A stretch of 64,000 nt of DNA from Dictyophora rubrovolvata (GCA_029959195.1 CP114119.1:496001-560000); one strand, 5' to 3'; positions 47,588-60,101 are shown, counted from the first letter of the stretch. A program made the numbers and translations. Notes: generated from the sequence alone by a model not told the origin.

Positions 47588-47863
47588 ATGGGTGGAATTT
47601 ATTAGAGTTCAGCGGAAGTTAGTTAATCTTTGACATCAGGGACTACATATGTGTGTTGTACTTTAAGTTTGCAGCATCCTCAGCGAAATATTCGTGTGGG
47701 GACTTAAAATTAGCGGTCTGGTAGAAATTAATATAATTAATTCGTGGTACATTAAAGGATTGCATAAATAATATCCCAAAGGAATCTGAGCTTTCCTTCT
47801 CTGCTAATGTGGCGCACAGACATGGGGGAAAGGGAGATATACAAAACCTTTAAAAAAACGTTT

Positions 47864-48969
47864 TTAAGCTCCTGGAGGTCGCGAAGCAGCTCTGTGCCAA
47901 ATCTCGCGAACCGCGTTCCAGTACCTTTCAGGATCAGTTCGGGCATGCGCAACATGAGGGCTTTTCTCATATTTTTCGAACTTTACATCCAGGCCTGCAG
48001 ACGATGCTTGCTCAATATGCCTTTCGACATTTTTTGCCAACGTTATCGTGTCAGTCTTGGAGTAGATATAGAGCCGGGGGATATTAAATTTGACTTCTTG
48101 ACTATCATTGGTAAAAATGGGAAGGATGTTAGCTTGAAGGAAGGTGTCTCGTAGCTCGTCAAAAAGGGGCCGATTCCCTGAAATTGTGTTTATGAGGTAG
48201 AAAATACTATAGGCCAGAGCGACAAAGGGAATAGTGACCAAGCGGAGGAGAGGGTTCGGTGAGGCGTTTGCAAGGATTGCAGACTCCAGACCATTATCTC
48301 CCGGAGTGGAGTCCATCACGAGCGCGATATGACAGTCGTCGCAGTTTGAGGAGATTGGATCTTTCAAAAGCATTTTGCGAAGAGTCATGAGCTGCCATCC
48401 TCCACCTACATGCCATGTCATAGTATCGGATAATGTAGAAAGAGTAAATGCAACAGAACGGTTTACCATTTGACATAGTGTGCAGAAGGACGCCTTTGTA
48501 ACCACTGTTGCCCTCGAATTCTCGACGAAGAATGCCTATTACTGGCTTGAGAATGGATTCCTGAATATGTTCAACCCAGGTTAGTTCAAATATCAGTAGA
48601 ATAAAGTGTACCTTGGTGCTCTCTGACGTCCAGTAAAATCTGGAGTTCACCATGACAACTACTATGGTCGACTTGTGAAACAAGCCCCTATAGCTCGCCA
48701 CATATTTTTCCACATGAGAACGTGCTCCATCCACTAAAGGACATGATGAACGATGGCTACTAGAAGCTGTGATAAAGAATTTTCACCCACTCCAAGAGAA
48801 GAGGATGATGACTCTGTAAGTTCAAGTTAGCACTCGTCCACCTCGTCCACTGCACAAGAAAGCATTCTTACGAAGGACTGACGTCGCCCACATTGTCGAC
48901 AGTTGTCTGGGGTGGCTCGGAAACTAAGACATGTAAATTCAACTTATTCAAGTTCAAAGACGTAGCCAT
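47864..48969 (-). CDS. DUF829 (TMEM53/PaxU-like) alpha/beta hydrolase-fold protein, copy A
   Basis: Five exons from ATG 48969 (MATSLNLNKLNLHVLV) to TAA 47864. Features: VIILFSWMDGARSHVEKYV, where a 51-bp intron splits the Met codon; TIVVVMVNSRFYWTSESTK; HTMSNGGGWQL, where the Ser sits in a nucleophile-elbow-like SNGG; VMDSTPGDNGLES; RPLFDELRDTFL; IPRLYIYSKTDTIT; and HVAHARTDPERYWNAVREIW, holding the candidate His. About 300 residues, usual for the family. Members include PaxU of a Penicillium indole-diterpene cluster and human TMEM53; reactions are unproven. Tail-to-tail with the oxidase gene. A near-identical copy is at 55487-56592. Confidence 0.88.
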
Positions 48970-49299
48970 GCCAGGAATCGTATACTACAAATGAATGAGG
49001 CGCCGAAATTGCTTTCACAGCCAATTATATTGACAAGGACCAAGCGGATGGTTATGGTATGATATTGAGTGTGCTGATCATTGCGTACTAAAGCATAATG
49101 GTTCTTCCGCGCCATGTATTGGCGTATGATTCGCGTGGGATTGGAATCTGCATTATACATAGATGACCGGAAATGAATGGGCGTTTCATACGATATATTA
49201 ATATCCGACTGATGCGCAACACTGGTTTCTTGTAATTGGACAAATTGTTATATACGATGTGGGTCCCTTTCCTACTAATTATCCACAAATCATTGTTGA
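48970..49299. other. Intergenic part of block A
   Basis: Aligns with 56593-57060 of block B upstream of the P450; no coding sequence. The P450 start is missing. Confidence 0.6.
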
Positions 49300-50728
49300 C
49301 CTGACCTACGTTGCATCTCGTGGTAGGAGGAAGGGTATTCATAGTCTGTACAATATACACAAGCTAATCATGATGTTTGTATCCTAAGGTTTTGCCCCAC
49401 ATATCATTTCTTCCAGACTACAATATTTCTAAACATACGTAGTACTTCATATTCTTTCGTTATTTAATCTCCTACTCCCCTAGATGAGAATGGTGCGAAA
49501 TATCTGCCTTTAATGGAGTTCGACGTCGGACATATAAGGTAAATTTCATTTTCATTACACATTCATCAAACGTGTATGCATGATTACTAGTACTTCGTTC
49601 TAAAAAGCGGTAAAAAACTTTGTACCGTCGTTTTTATTGTGTGCATGCGCGTACATTAGTGTTCTTAGATAATCTATGCTAATAAAAATGATGCCAAGGA
49701 AGTTCGGCGTTTGACATATTTTGGTATGAAATTCAATGCGATACTGGAATCTCATGTTCAGGAAGGAAATATGAGATGCGTTTGGAGGTGAAGAGCAGTG
49801 AGCGAAGTTAATAGGGAATGAACGAAGGTTGTTAAACCGCGAAGAATTGTTGATGGACGAGTAAATTTAAATAAAAAGATTATATTTCAATCATTAATCT
49901 ACATGAACTTCTTGTTCTAATTACAAGAAGCTTCAAACGGGCGATTCGACGCTGTACCAAACTCTTGTGAATTGAGCATCACCGGTTGATCTCAGGTGAC
50001 CAGGACTAATACTCATGAAGTTTTGACTATACTATTTTCATACCTTTTTTTCGGAGTGAAAACAAAGTATATACTAAAACGACTAGGAAACATGTTGTTA
50101 GTCTGGACCAGTAAATTGGTTGATAATACGACGTTTGAGATATTATTAGCTGTTGGCTGTTGTGTCTCAACGGTTAATGCGTGTCATCCTTTTGTTTTGT
50201 CTACGGGGTTGGTGGGTTTGATTTGCCCCCATGTTTCTTTTGTGTAGGAAATTACGTGATATCTATCGAACTAGAACAATGCTAAATTCAAATTTACTTT
50301 GAGGTGAATACACCAACAACCCTCTATGCCACGTATATACGTGGGCCACCCATCTCCAGTTTTCGGGGACCACCATCTCGCCTCCCAGCTGGGCCCGTGC
50401 CTTGATAGATCTGAGGCCGACATGCCGAGTCGGATGCAATAGGCAGGCGCCGGCACGGCACCAACGTCCTGTCGAGCACGCGGGATAAAAAAGTTTGTGT
50501 TTCTCTGTGCTAGAGGTGGCATCGGAATCCGCCGAGCAGGAGCCCGTCCACCCGGCGGTCTTCCTGTCCCGCGATCTGAGCCCAGCTCAACCCCCCAACC
50601 TACCATCTCTGGGAGCAAGACGAGACAGGATCAACTGAACACCGCCTTTTGTTTGATTGCCGCGTACTCCGCCGAAATGCACAGGCGGAGAAGTTGGTGG
50701 GCCTTGGGTGTGAATGATACGGTGTAGC
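49300..50728 (+). pseudogene. P450 remnant, copy A
   Basis: Only the 3' end survives. At 49304-49330 a degraded DPTYVA...GRR segment corresponds to block B 58996-59040. At 49390-49549 a segment reading DENGAKYLP and EFDVGHIR corresponds to 59104-59249. The last exon (CRVLRRNAQAEKLV) is at about 50630-50728. Compared with block B about 1.9 kb holding the start, I-helix and ExxR region is deleted, and the last intron has grown from 55 bp to over 1 kb by insertion. Not functional. Confidence 0.8.
49600..50620. other. About 1 kb of extra sequence in the last intron of the P450 remnant
   Basis: Present in block A, absent in block B. No clear terminal repeats or target duplication. Contains a 23-bp GC-rich segment (50439-50461) that recurs at 53795-53817. 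Confidence 0.55.
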
Positions 50729-50802
50729 AAATCAAGGCGAAGAGATGGTCATATTGTGATTGATATTATTTTTAACACCCAGGAATCAGCTTCGCCATGC
50801 TA

Positions 50803-51023
50803 CACGCCCAGCGAGAAATGGCACCATTAATAGGACCTATGGATTGGGCTCTGAATCGCCACCAATTTGGTACCATTTCAGTACTGACTTCATTTCGTTT
50901 TGGCTAGCCGAGATTAACCGATGCGATGACATAAGACATTGGTACTGAAATGGTACCAAATTGGTGGTGATTCGATACATAATCCATAGGTCCCATTAAT
51001 GGCGACATTTCTCGCTGGGCGTG
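50803..51023. mobile_element. 221-bp MITE, TA target, only in block A
   Basis: Terminal inverted repeats start CACGCCCAGCGAGAAATG and continue imperfectly for about 85 bp, so nearly the whole unit is a hairpin. TA on both sides (50801-50802 and 51024-51025). The matching place in block B (near 59490) has a single TA and no insert. Tc1/mariner-type non-autonomous element, no coding sequence. Confidence 0.88.
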
Positions 51024-51630
51024 TAGTGAAGCGATTAGGATTAGCGTTTCGCACCGAGGCAAAAAAATCATTAATACTATGTATTAGGGTTCGTATTTAT
51101 ATATGATTATTATTATTCGTCTAAGAACAATATTCCCTCCGGTGTTTAAGGTAAATTAAGAACTCCCGGGGTACGGAAGAAACAAAAGGCGCAATCACAT
51201 TAAAATAACTGCGTTGCGCCCTGTTGCGCCCATCACTAAATCTCGAAGCATAAATGAATTGCCAGGGGCAGGGGCAATATCGTCCCTCTTGATTTACTCG
51301 TATCAGTTTGAAAGGGGGATCGTTACATATCGAAGCATTTAATCCCCTTAATGTACCCAAATTATCGTGGTAACGTAATCATTAGAAATTGAGAATCACG
51401 AGCCATTGATTATTGTCTTTTTTTATCACGGAACGGAAGTTAAAGCCGCTCTCACTGCCATTAGGGTTTATTAGTTGCTTGAAAACATGGCAATAAATTC
51501 GATATCCCACAGCACATAGTAACATATATACAGAGAGTATACACAAAGTTTTAGAAAATAAAGTAAAGGAGTGGCTTTACACAATAACACGGGGCAAAGT
51601 CCTGCCCGTTTTGGCTCGACATCATGGAAA
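51024..51630. other. Intergenic part of block A
   Basis: Aligns with 59495-60101 of block B; no gene seen. Confidence 0.6.
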
Positions 51631-53390
51631 TCAGGTCAGTTGTGATCCTTTACGTTTCACAAGAATTGCCCGAGCCACCAATAAGAATGCGACTCCCGCA
51701 AAAATTGAGACCTGAATATAAATATAACCTGTTAGCAAATGACCTTGCGCTCAAATTTAGGTTTGCATACTCCACTCCAGATGAGAGCTCGGTGCCAGGG
51801 GAAAGTATTCCCAAGAAGAGCCCCAATAACGGGATTACCCACGAGAACCCCAAAGGAGGCAAGAAAGAAAGCAATTCCAAACCGGATCCTACCACCAAAT
51901 ATTAGTGAATTGTTCCGTCTGAGGAATACAATGTGACCATACCCGACTTCAGTTTGATCTTTGGAGAGAACTGCAATGGCAGGTGCACAGAGCGCTAAGA
52001 CTGTATAAAGTTCAGAAAGGAAAAAACTTTAAGCTCTACTCAAAAATTCCACTTACATGCGCCAGATGCCCAACCGTATATGATTGAGAATATAACTGTC
52101 GAGGCAACAGTTTTAACGCCAAACAGGGAAAAAATCATAATGCCGCATGTAGCAATGACCGGAATTGCTGAATTGAAAGGCCCAATATAGTCGGCGAGCA
52201 TGCTCATTAGCACTCGACCAGGGATTGCTCCAGCATTCATGATCGCGAGCTATGTACTTGATATCAATTATGACCGCCGATCAGCGTAAAACAACGTACA
52301 GTATAGAATGCCACTTGTGTATTCACACCGTTCAGTATTGCGAATAGTTGGAGATAGAAATCTGGATGATAATCTTAGCCTCTGTGAACATGACGATAGC
52401 AATATATTTAGCTTACAAGGGAAGAAGACGCCCCAGAGGGCGAAAAAAACTCTGCGACAAATCTCCTTAGCAAATAATTTTCAACATATTAGTTAGTTTA
52501 TTTCTCACCCCAAAATCGCCAATAGATATGGAGTGTCTGTCATTATGCCTTTGATATCAGGCTTTGGGCGTGATCCAGCTTTTCGAGCCTTTGCCGTCAT
52601 TAGTAGATTGGACACTGTGAGCATGCCTAGGACAACGAAGGCCGATATGCGTACACCCCAATGAAAGCCGATACGACCTTTGAAGAATTGGTTCAACATG
52701 ATCGGAAATATAATGCCCCCAATGGACGAGCCTATACGAGGATGTGAAGATGAACTTTTTAGCGATACACAAATTTTATATTACCTGTAGCCACGATACC
52801 CATAGCGAGGGCACGACGATTACGCCAATGGTGTGCTTGCACGGCGACACTTGGGACATAAAGTAGACCTGCGCCTATCCCCATCCCGAGTCCTTGTGAG
52901 AGATATAATTGATAGTATTTGTTCGGATGAGATAACGAGAGCATAAAGAGACTGAAAAACAGATGAGTACACGGTCTGTAATGACATAGCAGGTACAGAC
53001 GAAAAGACGTATAACGAAGAGCCCGCAAGAGTTGTGGCACGAAAATATCCCATATCCAACAATTTCCCAGCAGGGAGAGCCATTGCTTGGAGGAAGAAGA
53101 GCTGTGTCGAACCAATCCAACTGATCGCGGAGGATGAAGCAGTATGGGATTGAGTATAGAAATCTTGGTATACGCCGAAGCTATTTGCATAGCCGAACGT
53201 TGTTGCAACGACTAAAAGACTAATGGAATGTTTTTGAATTTACAATATACGTCGGCAGCTGGAGCAAATCGTACCCTCCAATGACAGTTGCCCACGCTTG
53301 TCGTCCTCCGTCCATAATATCATCCTCATATTGGACTAGTTTAGACTCAGACGACTGACGGCTTGGTGGTTTCTCGATTACTGTCGTCAT
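51631..53390 (-). CDS. MFS transporter, monocarboxylate-porter (MCT/MCH) type
   Basis: Plasma-membrane facilitator for a small organic acid or riboflavin-like solute; the substrate cannot be told. About eight exons from ATG 53390 (MTTVIEKPPSRQSSES) to TGA 51631. Order: cytosolic acidic N-terminus with DGGRQAWATVIGG; NSFGVYQDFYTQ; SSAISWIGSTQLFFLQAMA; GLGMGIGAGLLYVPSVA; HHWRNRRALAMGIVATG with SSIGGIIFPIML; LWGVFFPYFYLQL; NAGAIPGRVLMSMLAD; IIYGWASGA; NPVIGALLG; and the C-terminus VSIFAGVAFLLVARAILVKR. These are the usual MCT loops and 12 spans. All joins are GT-AG. Copy B at 60102-61004 lacks the middle. Confidence 0.82.
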
Positions 53391-53570
53391 TGTTGTACGC
53401 GGACGGTGGAAGAAAGACTGTTAAGTATACTGCTCCTCCACTCAATGCCAGCGACACGCCCATGGCGCCTGGTACTGAGATGGAATATCAGCTGCGAGTC
53501 TCACCCTATAACCAGGCGCCTTCTTTTTTTGCATGTGTTGCAAAGGTGATAGTTGAGTGGGTAGTGCTGT

Positions 53571-54450
53571 TGAGATCAGAAACACCCGAAGACGAGAACC
53601 CGTCAGAAAGAAAGCGCCAAAAAAAGGACAGCTATTTAGATCGACGTTTTAGTCCCTTATCCACCTTTTATTTTTATCAAAATACAATTTCTATTCCATT
53701 TTCCCTATAAATCTTTCCTTCAGCAGACTCCTTTCGTTGTTATTTCCTAAGTGAGTACCTTAGGTTCTTAGAGCATGAGTATGTCGATATTCCATAGGCA
53801 GGCGCCGGCACGGCACACCATTAGCATGCTCAAGCATCATTCAGTTTTTCATTCCCACTATCCCATTTCCTTTGTATTGCGTTTCGAGCGTAGCTCGCCT
53901 CCCAACCGCAAAGCGAGACGAGGCATGTGATGTTTATTATTGTTTATTTGTATTGTTTGTATCTCGAATGTTATTTTTAGTACATTCGTTACATTCAAGT
54001 GACGCGTGACTTCCATATTCCGGCCGGCGGCTCCTTAGCGTTGCTGAATTAGATACCGCATTTCCGACTCGTTTCGTAACTGCATTGTTTCAAAATCCTC
54101 GCCAGGTGGAAGCTCATATATTCCTATCATATCCCAGCTTTCGAGGGAGTTACAATGATCTAACATCCAGAAACAGTGAGCATAAAGATGAAAATTGTAG
54201 TCAATGGTACATGTAAATCACCCTTAAGAAATCTTGCCATAAATCATCTTCATATTCTTCGACGAAACGACTCTGGTTATCGTGATGGCTGCTGGGTAGG
54301 CGGGTCTGGGTAGATGGGTCACGGAATCCTCAAAAAATCAAGTCCTGTGCCTAAAGGGATTGCAAAAGTTTAGTCCGCAGTGCGCGCCAAGCCTGAGGCG
54401 ACCGAGAAACTGAGCTTTTTTTCCGCTGATACAACGTGGAACGAATTTGA
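53571..54450. other. Spacer between duplication blocks
   Basis: No gene supported. Contains the second copy (53795-53817) of the 23-bp GC-rich segment found at 50439-50461. Confidence 0.45.
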
Positions 54451-54713
54451 GCGATGTGGTGAGTCCGAGACGAGCCGTTTTGTCCTCATCCACTGACCTA
54501 CCATCGACCCACCACTACACCCCAGCGGCGGTCTGACCACCGAAACACCACCGACTTTGAAAATCAGTGGTCCATTACCACTAACCTTCCAAGTTCCACT
54601 TACCACTGACCCGCCACTGACATACCACTGGTACTTAGTGATATCAACCGCTGACCCACCACTGAATACGAATAGTCAGTGGTAATAGACACTAAATACC
54701 ACTATATCCAGTG
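54451..54713. repeat. CAGTGG/CCACTG-rich repeat at the left edge of block B
   Basis: The motif CCACTGA and its complement TCAGTGG occur at least eight times in about 230 bp in both orientations, ending exactly where similarity to block A begins (GTGGACTCTTC). Looks like the end of a MITE or DNA transposon with CAGTGG-type subterminal repeats; boundaries not determined. Confidence 0.5.
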
Positions 54714-55200
54714 GACTCTTCATAGAATTAGGAGACTTGCTGAAGACTGAGGCCATCGATCCCCTGATTATGACCGTGATGTTCTTCCAGACCGCCTCCA
54801 TTTAGTGCAATCCATTGGCCATCGGATGGCACAAGACGCGGCCGTCAATGCGAAGATCGACCTCCACCTGGCAAGTTGCGTAAAACTAGATTCGGCGTGG
54901 TACGTGGAACATATTGGACTAGGAAGACAAGCCCAACAAGAGCTAGAAGCCGCTGCAGTTGACGCCGTTTTTCCCCACTTGGAGTCCCTTTTGAACAGGC
55001 TGGAAGTTGAGCCGTATATAACGGCACCCATAGTTTCCGAGGCGAGCTGGAATGAATTTGTCAATGAACTGCAACCGTTTTTTTCCTTCCGCAAATGACA
55101 GCAGTCAGAAACGTACCGTCTTTAACAGAGACTTTGAGGACGTCAGCCGCTTCTTTTTCGGTCAGCTTGATTCGGGCGAACGTTGTCGGTCAAGAGTATA
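54713..55200 (+). pseudogene. Acyl-CoA oxidase 3' fragment, copy B
   Basis: Corresponds to 47081-47587, the last exon of the oxidase gene, starting in mid-exon. A small deletion, an added T in a T-run near 55080 and other differences break the frame. The fragment never had a promoter or the catalytic part, so it was non-functional from the duplication onward. Confidence 0.85.
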
Positions 55201-55486
55201 AGAATTGGTGGAATTTATTGGAGTTCAGCGAAAGTTTATTAATCTTTAACATCAGGCACTACACATGTGCGTTGTATTTTAAGCTTGTAGCATCCTCAGG
55301 GCAACGAAATATTCGTGCAGAGACTTAAAATTTAGCGATCTGGTAGAAATTAATACATACAATTTGCGGTACATTAAAGGATTGCATAAATAATATCCCA
55401 AAGGAATCTGAGCTTTCCTTTTCTGCTAATGTGGCATACAAACATGGTAGAATGGGAGATATACAAACCTCGAAAAAACGTCGTTT

Positions 55487-56592
55487 TCAAGCTCCTGAAG
55501 GTCGCGAAGCAGCTCTGTGCCAAATCTCGCGAATCGCGTTCCAGTACCTTTCAGGATCAGTTCGGGCATGCGCAACATGAGGGCTTTTCTCATATTTTTC
55601 GAACTTTACATCCAGGCCTGCAGACGATGCTTGCTCAATATGCCTTTCGACATTTTTTGCCAACGTTATCGTGTCAGTCTTGGAGTAGATATAGAGCCGG
55701 GGGATATTGAAATTGACTTCTTGACTATCATTGGTAAAAATGGGAAGGATGTTAGCTTGAAGGAAGGTGTCTCGTAGCTCGTCAAAAAGGGGCCGATTCC
55801 CTGAAATTGTGTTTATGAGGTAGAAAATACTATAGGCCAGAGCGACAAAGGGAATAGTGACCAAGCGGAGGAGAGGGAAGTTCGGTGAGGCGTTTGCAAG
55901 GATTGCAGACTCCAGACCATTATCTCCTGGAGTGGAGTCCATCACGAGCGCGATATGATAGTCGTCGTAGTTTGACGAGATTGGATCTTTCAAAAGCATT
56001 TTTCGAAGAGTCATGAGCTGCCATCCTCCACCTACATGCCATGTCATAGTATCGGATAATGTAGAAAGAGTAAATGCAACAGAACGGTTTACCATTTGAC
56101 ATAGTGTGCAGAAGGACGCCTTTGTAACCACTGTTGCCCTCGAATTCTCGACGAAGAATACCTATTACTGGCCGGATAATAGATTCCTGAATACATTCGA
56201 CTCAGATGAGTTCAAATATCAGTAGAACAATGTGTACCTTGGTGCTCTCTGACGTCCAGTAGAAACTGGAGTTCACCATGACAACTACTATGGTCGACTT
56301 GTCAAACAAACCCCTATAGCTCGCCACATATTTTTCCACATGAGAACGTGCTCCATCCACTAAAGGACATGATGAACGATGGCTACTAGAAGCTGTGATA
56401 AAGAATTTTCACCCACTCCAAGAGAAGAGGATGACGACTCTGTGGGTTCAAGTTAGAACTCGTCCACTGCACGAGAAAACATTCTTACGAAGGATTAACA
56501 TCGCCCACATTGTCAACAGCTGTCCCAGGCTGGGGCGGCTCAGAAACAAAGACATGTGAATTCAACTTATTCAAACTCAAAGACGAAGTCAT
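55487..56592 (-). CDS. DUF829 (TMEM53/PaxU-like) protein, copy B
   Basis: Same exon layout and length as the copy at 47864-48969, ATG 56592 (MTSSLSLNKLNSHVFV). The last exon has very few replacements against copy A (for example PP to PS near the C-terminus, NPLL to NFPLL). The motifs HTMSNGGGWQL, DSTPGDN, YIYSKTDTIT and HARTDPERYWNAIREIW are intact, so it should encode a working protein. It lies divergent from the P450 at 57191, with about 600 bp between, which may be a shared promoter region. Confidence 0.88.
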
Positions 56593-57190
56593 GCCAGGGG
56601 TCGTATATGGTACCACTTAGCTGAGATCCAGTGCTGATAAAGTACGATCGAACATGAAAAGTTTAATCGAGGCGCCGGAATCACTTTCACAGCCAATCAT
56701 AAATGACAAAGAAAAAGCCAAGAGGGCAAGAACAAGCGGGTAGTACGATATTGAGTGTGTTGATCGTTCCGTAATGGCATAATGGTGAGCGTCCGCGCCA
56801 TTGTATTCGGGTGTGATTCGCGTAGCACTATCTGCAGATAGACGAGGGGAAATGAATTAAATGAACGTTTCATGCTCCATATCCGACTGATGCGCAATGC
56901 ACTGGTCTCCTATAATCTCCATTTGACGATTGTTATACGAGTTAAAGCGCCCCGCGTGAGTCACTGTTCTTGTTAATCGACGCAAGTCATTGTTCCATCC
57001 GAGCCTAGTTGAATTGCAAACTGGTGGTAGGCGACGCAAGTTCCGACCTGAGCGTTAATAGTTTCAGCTCCTTACTATGAAGGTCGGTCCGACAGACCAG
57101 CCCGAGTCCACAGGTTATTTCTTTCAGAAATTCATCTCATACAGAATGGTTAAATTCTTCTCGAACACCAATTCAATCTTTACTGAGAAG
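56593..57190. other. Divergent upstream region of DUF829 copy B and P450 B
   Basis: No gene; presumed promoters for both. An open frame from 57077 continues into the P450 and would extend it by 38 residues. Confidence 0.5.
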
Positions 57191-59404
57191 ATGGAGTCGA
57201 CAGCTTACTTCCCAATGGGACTCATAGTTATCCTAATCGGTATTTTTATCATGTGTAATATTCGCGATCACCGTCGTTTGCCTCCAGGTATGCCCTGCAC
57301 CCTACCAGTTTGAACACCGTCAAACAAACTAAGGAGTCATTAGGACCACAGCCCATTTTTTTCTCAGGAAACCTTCATCAGCTACCGCGCAAAGAGCCTT
57401 ACAAAACCTACCGAGATTGGTCACAGCTATATGGTGTGTTCATAACTGTATCGCATCCTTAATCTCGCTATGCGACACTCTTAACGTACAGGGCCTATAA
57501 TATATATGCGAGTTTTCAGTAGAAAATTCGTGATTCTCAATTCGTTAGAGGCCATCACAGAACTTTACGAAAAGAGATCAGCCAAATATAGCACTAGGCC
57601 CAATAGCGTGAAGATTTGAATTGACTCTCAATATTCCATGTTTTTTTATGTATATTTCATATAGGTTATGGGGGGTACACTCGTAGGTCGTGAACAAACT
57701 GCCATCATTTTCATGAAATACGGCCCTAAGTGGAAGCAAACTCGACAACTTATCCATGGCTGGTTGGGTCAACGGGCTCTGACCAAATACGTCCCTACGC
57801 AAGCTCTGTCTTCCTATCGTTTATTGCAGAATTTATTGGACGATCCGGACCATTTTGCGGAGCACATACGAAAGTATATCATGACATTTTCAGGTTCGAC
57901 CATGCATTCAAACGGCTAACCTCGCATTGTAGTAGCGCAGGGTCTATTATTTTAAAGCTGGCTTACGGACTTGATTGTAAATCCTTCCACGATCCCTGGA
58001 TAGCGATGTCAGATGAAGTTCAGCAAATAACCGCCATTGCCACTGAGCCAGGACGCTGGCTTGTAGATTCCTTTCCTTGGCGTAAGGAGCACTTTATCTT
58101 TTACTCTTCATACGCTTATAACGCTTGTTAGTGCGTCTTGTGCCGTCGGTTCTCCCAGGAGCTGGTTTCCTGCGCTGGGCGAAGAGGTCCCGGAGGCTTG
58201 CACATGAACTTGTCAAAGCACCTTTCAATAAAGTCAGACAGGATATAGTTAGTAGATTCACAGTAACTCTTTTGCTCTGAGTCTTATATTCTATTCCAGA
58301 AGGACGGCATCGCGTCTCCCTCCTTTGTACGTGACCAACTACTCGAGGATGGCGAAGATAAGTCTGAAGAGGAGAACGACGTGCTTATCTGTGCAGCAGG
58401 AAGTTTATATGCAGGTTAGCGAATTGATCAGCCACAAATTAGACATTGCATCACAATTTTTTTATTTCATCTTGATTACCTTTTCGCCTTGCATAGCTGG
58501 TATCGACACCGTAAGCCGTAGATTACCATATTACTCGGCGGCGGCACGCTCTTAACGGAAGGCATAGATTGTTTCCACTATGCGCATGTTTTTCTATATC
58601 ATGGTTACTCATCCAGAGATTCAAAAAGCCGCTCAAAAGGAGGTAGACGCGGTAATAGGCACCCAGCGTCTTGCCACAATCGATGATCGCGACGCGCTAC
58701 CCTACATTGGATGCTTGATTAAGGAGCTTTTTCGCTTTAATGCCGTCGCACATCTTGTTCCCCATAGCCTAGATGAGGATGACGTGTATAAAGGCTACCT
58801 CATTCCTAAGGGCTCCTGGGTAATAGCAAATATTTGGTAAGAAAGACACCTTCCATACTAGTATTACAAGTTGCTAGTTCTCAGTTTCTCAAATTTAATT
58901 TTCAGGGCAGTTTTACATGATCCTACTATATATAAAGATCCGGATACATTCAATCCTGACAGATTCGGCCCTTCCCTAGAGGGAGACGCTGAGATGGACC
59001 CGACTTACGTTGCATTTTGTGTGGGGCTGGGTAGGAGGTAGGGCATTCATAATCTGATAGTATTAACATATACCCAAGCTGATCATGATGTTTTTATCCT
59101 GAGGTTTTGCCCCGCATATCATTTCTCCCAGACTACAATATTTCTAAACGTAGTTCATACTCTTTCGTTATTTGATATTCTACCCCCCTTGGATGAAAAT
59201 GGTGCGAAATATCTCCCTCCACTGGAATTCGACGTCGGACATATAAGGTAAATTTGATTACACATCAAAATCAAATGTACATGAACTCATGATCATTACG
59301 AATTAAATAGAGCACTTCGACCCTTTCATTGCCGTGTACTCCGGCGAAATGCACAGGCAGAGAAGTTGGTGCACCAGGCCTTGAATATGAATGATACAGA
59401 GTAA
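57191..59404 (+). CDS. Cytochrome P450 monooxygenase, copy B (complete)
   Basis: About ten exons with GT-AG introns, near 500 residues. ATG 57191 gives an anchor (YFPMGLIVILIGIFIMCNI) followed by RRLPPG-PQPIFFSGNLHQLP, YKTYRDWSQLYGPIIYMRVF, helix C KYGPKWKQTRQLIHGWL, I-helix AGSLYAAGIDT, ExxR KELFR, DPDTFNPDRF, and the heme loop FCVGLGRRFCPAYHF, where the usual GxC-P-G glycine is Ala. The end is PFHCRVLRRNAQAEKLV and TAA at 59402-59404. It resembles CYP51xx/O-methylsterigmatocystin-oxidoreductase-like agaric P450s from memory. Unrelated in detail to the P450 at 14614. The A counterpart is a remnant. Substrate unknown. Confidence 0.85.
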
Positions 59405-60101
59405 AAATCAAGGCAGAGATGGCGAAATATTGTGATTGATCTGAATGTGGTATTACTTTTTTTACACACAGGTATCAGATTCGTCATGCTAGGAAGCGAT
59501 ACTGGAGAAGTGATTAGGCTTGGCGAACCCGTTTCGTTCCAAGGCACAAAATCATTGATATACAATAGGAATTCAGATGATGGAGATGATGATTATTATT
59601 CGTTTCAGAGCAATATTCTCCTTAGTGCTTAAGGTAAAGAAAAGAACTCCCGGAGAATACGGAAAAATGATACCAGAAGAAAAAAAAGGAGTCACATTAA
59701 TTGCGTTGTACCCATCATTAAATCTCGAAGCAAGGATGAATTGGAAGAAGCGGCAACACGGACCCTCCTGATTCAACCGCGTCAATTTGAAAAGGGCAAT
59801 TAATTTCAAACATGTCGAAGCATTCATTCCCGTTGATGTACCCAAATTATCGTGGTAACGTAGTCATTAGAAATTCGGAATCACGGGCCATTTATTACAG
59901 TCTTTTAAGTTTTATCACGGAACGGAAGAACTGCTCACACTACTACCAGTGAAATTATTGGGCATGGTGATAAATTCAATATCCCGCAGCATACAATAAC
60001 ATATATACAGAAGAAAAGTAAAAGAGTGACTCTACATACACTATAACACGGAGAAAGTCTGAATCCTGGACTTTAGTCAAAATCATAGAAATCAGCATTT
60101 C
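59405..60101. other. Intergenic part of block B
   Basis: Aligns with the block A stretch between the P450 remnant and the MFS gene; lacks the MITE. No gene seen. Confidence 0.6.

Larger units (their letters stand above)
47081..53570 (+). repeat. Tandem segmental duplication, block A
   Basis: Collinear with block B (54713-61210) at an offset of about 7.6 kb. The left limit is inside the last exon of the oxidase gene, the right limit just past the MFS promoter. The DUF829 genes start and stop at exactly the same offset (7623 bp). Block A has a P450 deletion and two later insertions (about 49600-50620 and 50803-51023). Right limit approximate. Confidence 0.85.

Noticed and set aside
50271-50618. 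115-codon minus-strand frame rich in Arg, Gly and Pro
   Set aside because: Falls in the GC-rich inserted sequence and shows no domain; probably chance.
53363-53710. 115-codon plus-strand frame
   Set aside because: Overlaps the start and promoter of the MFS gene on the other strand and is not preserved in block B.
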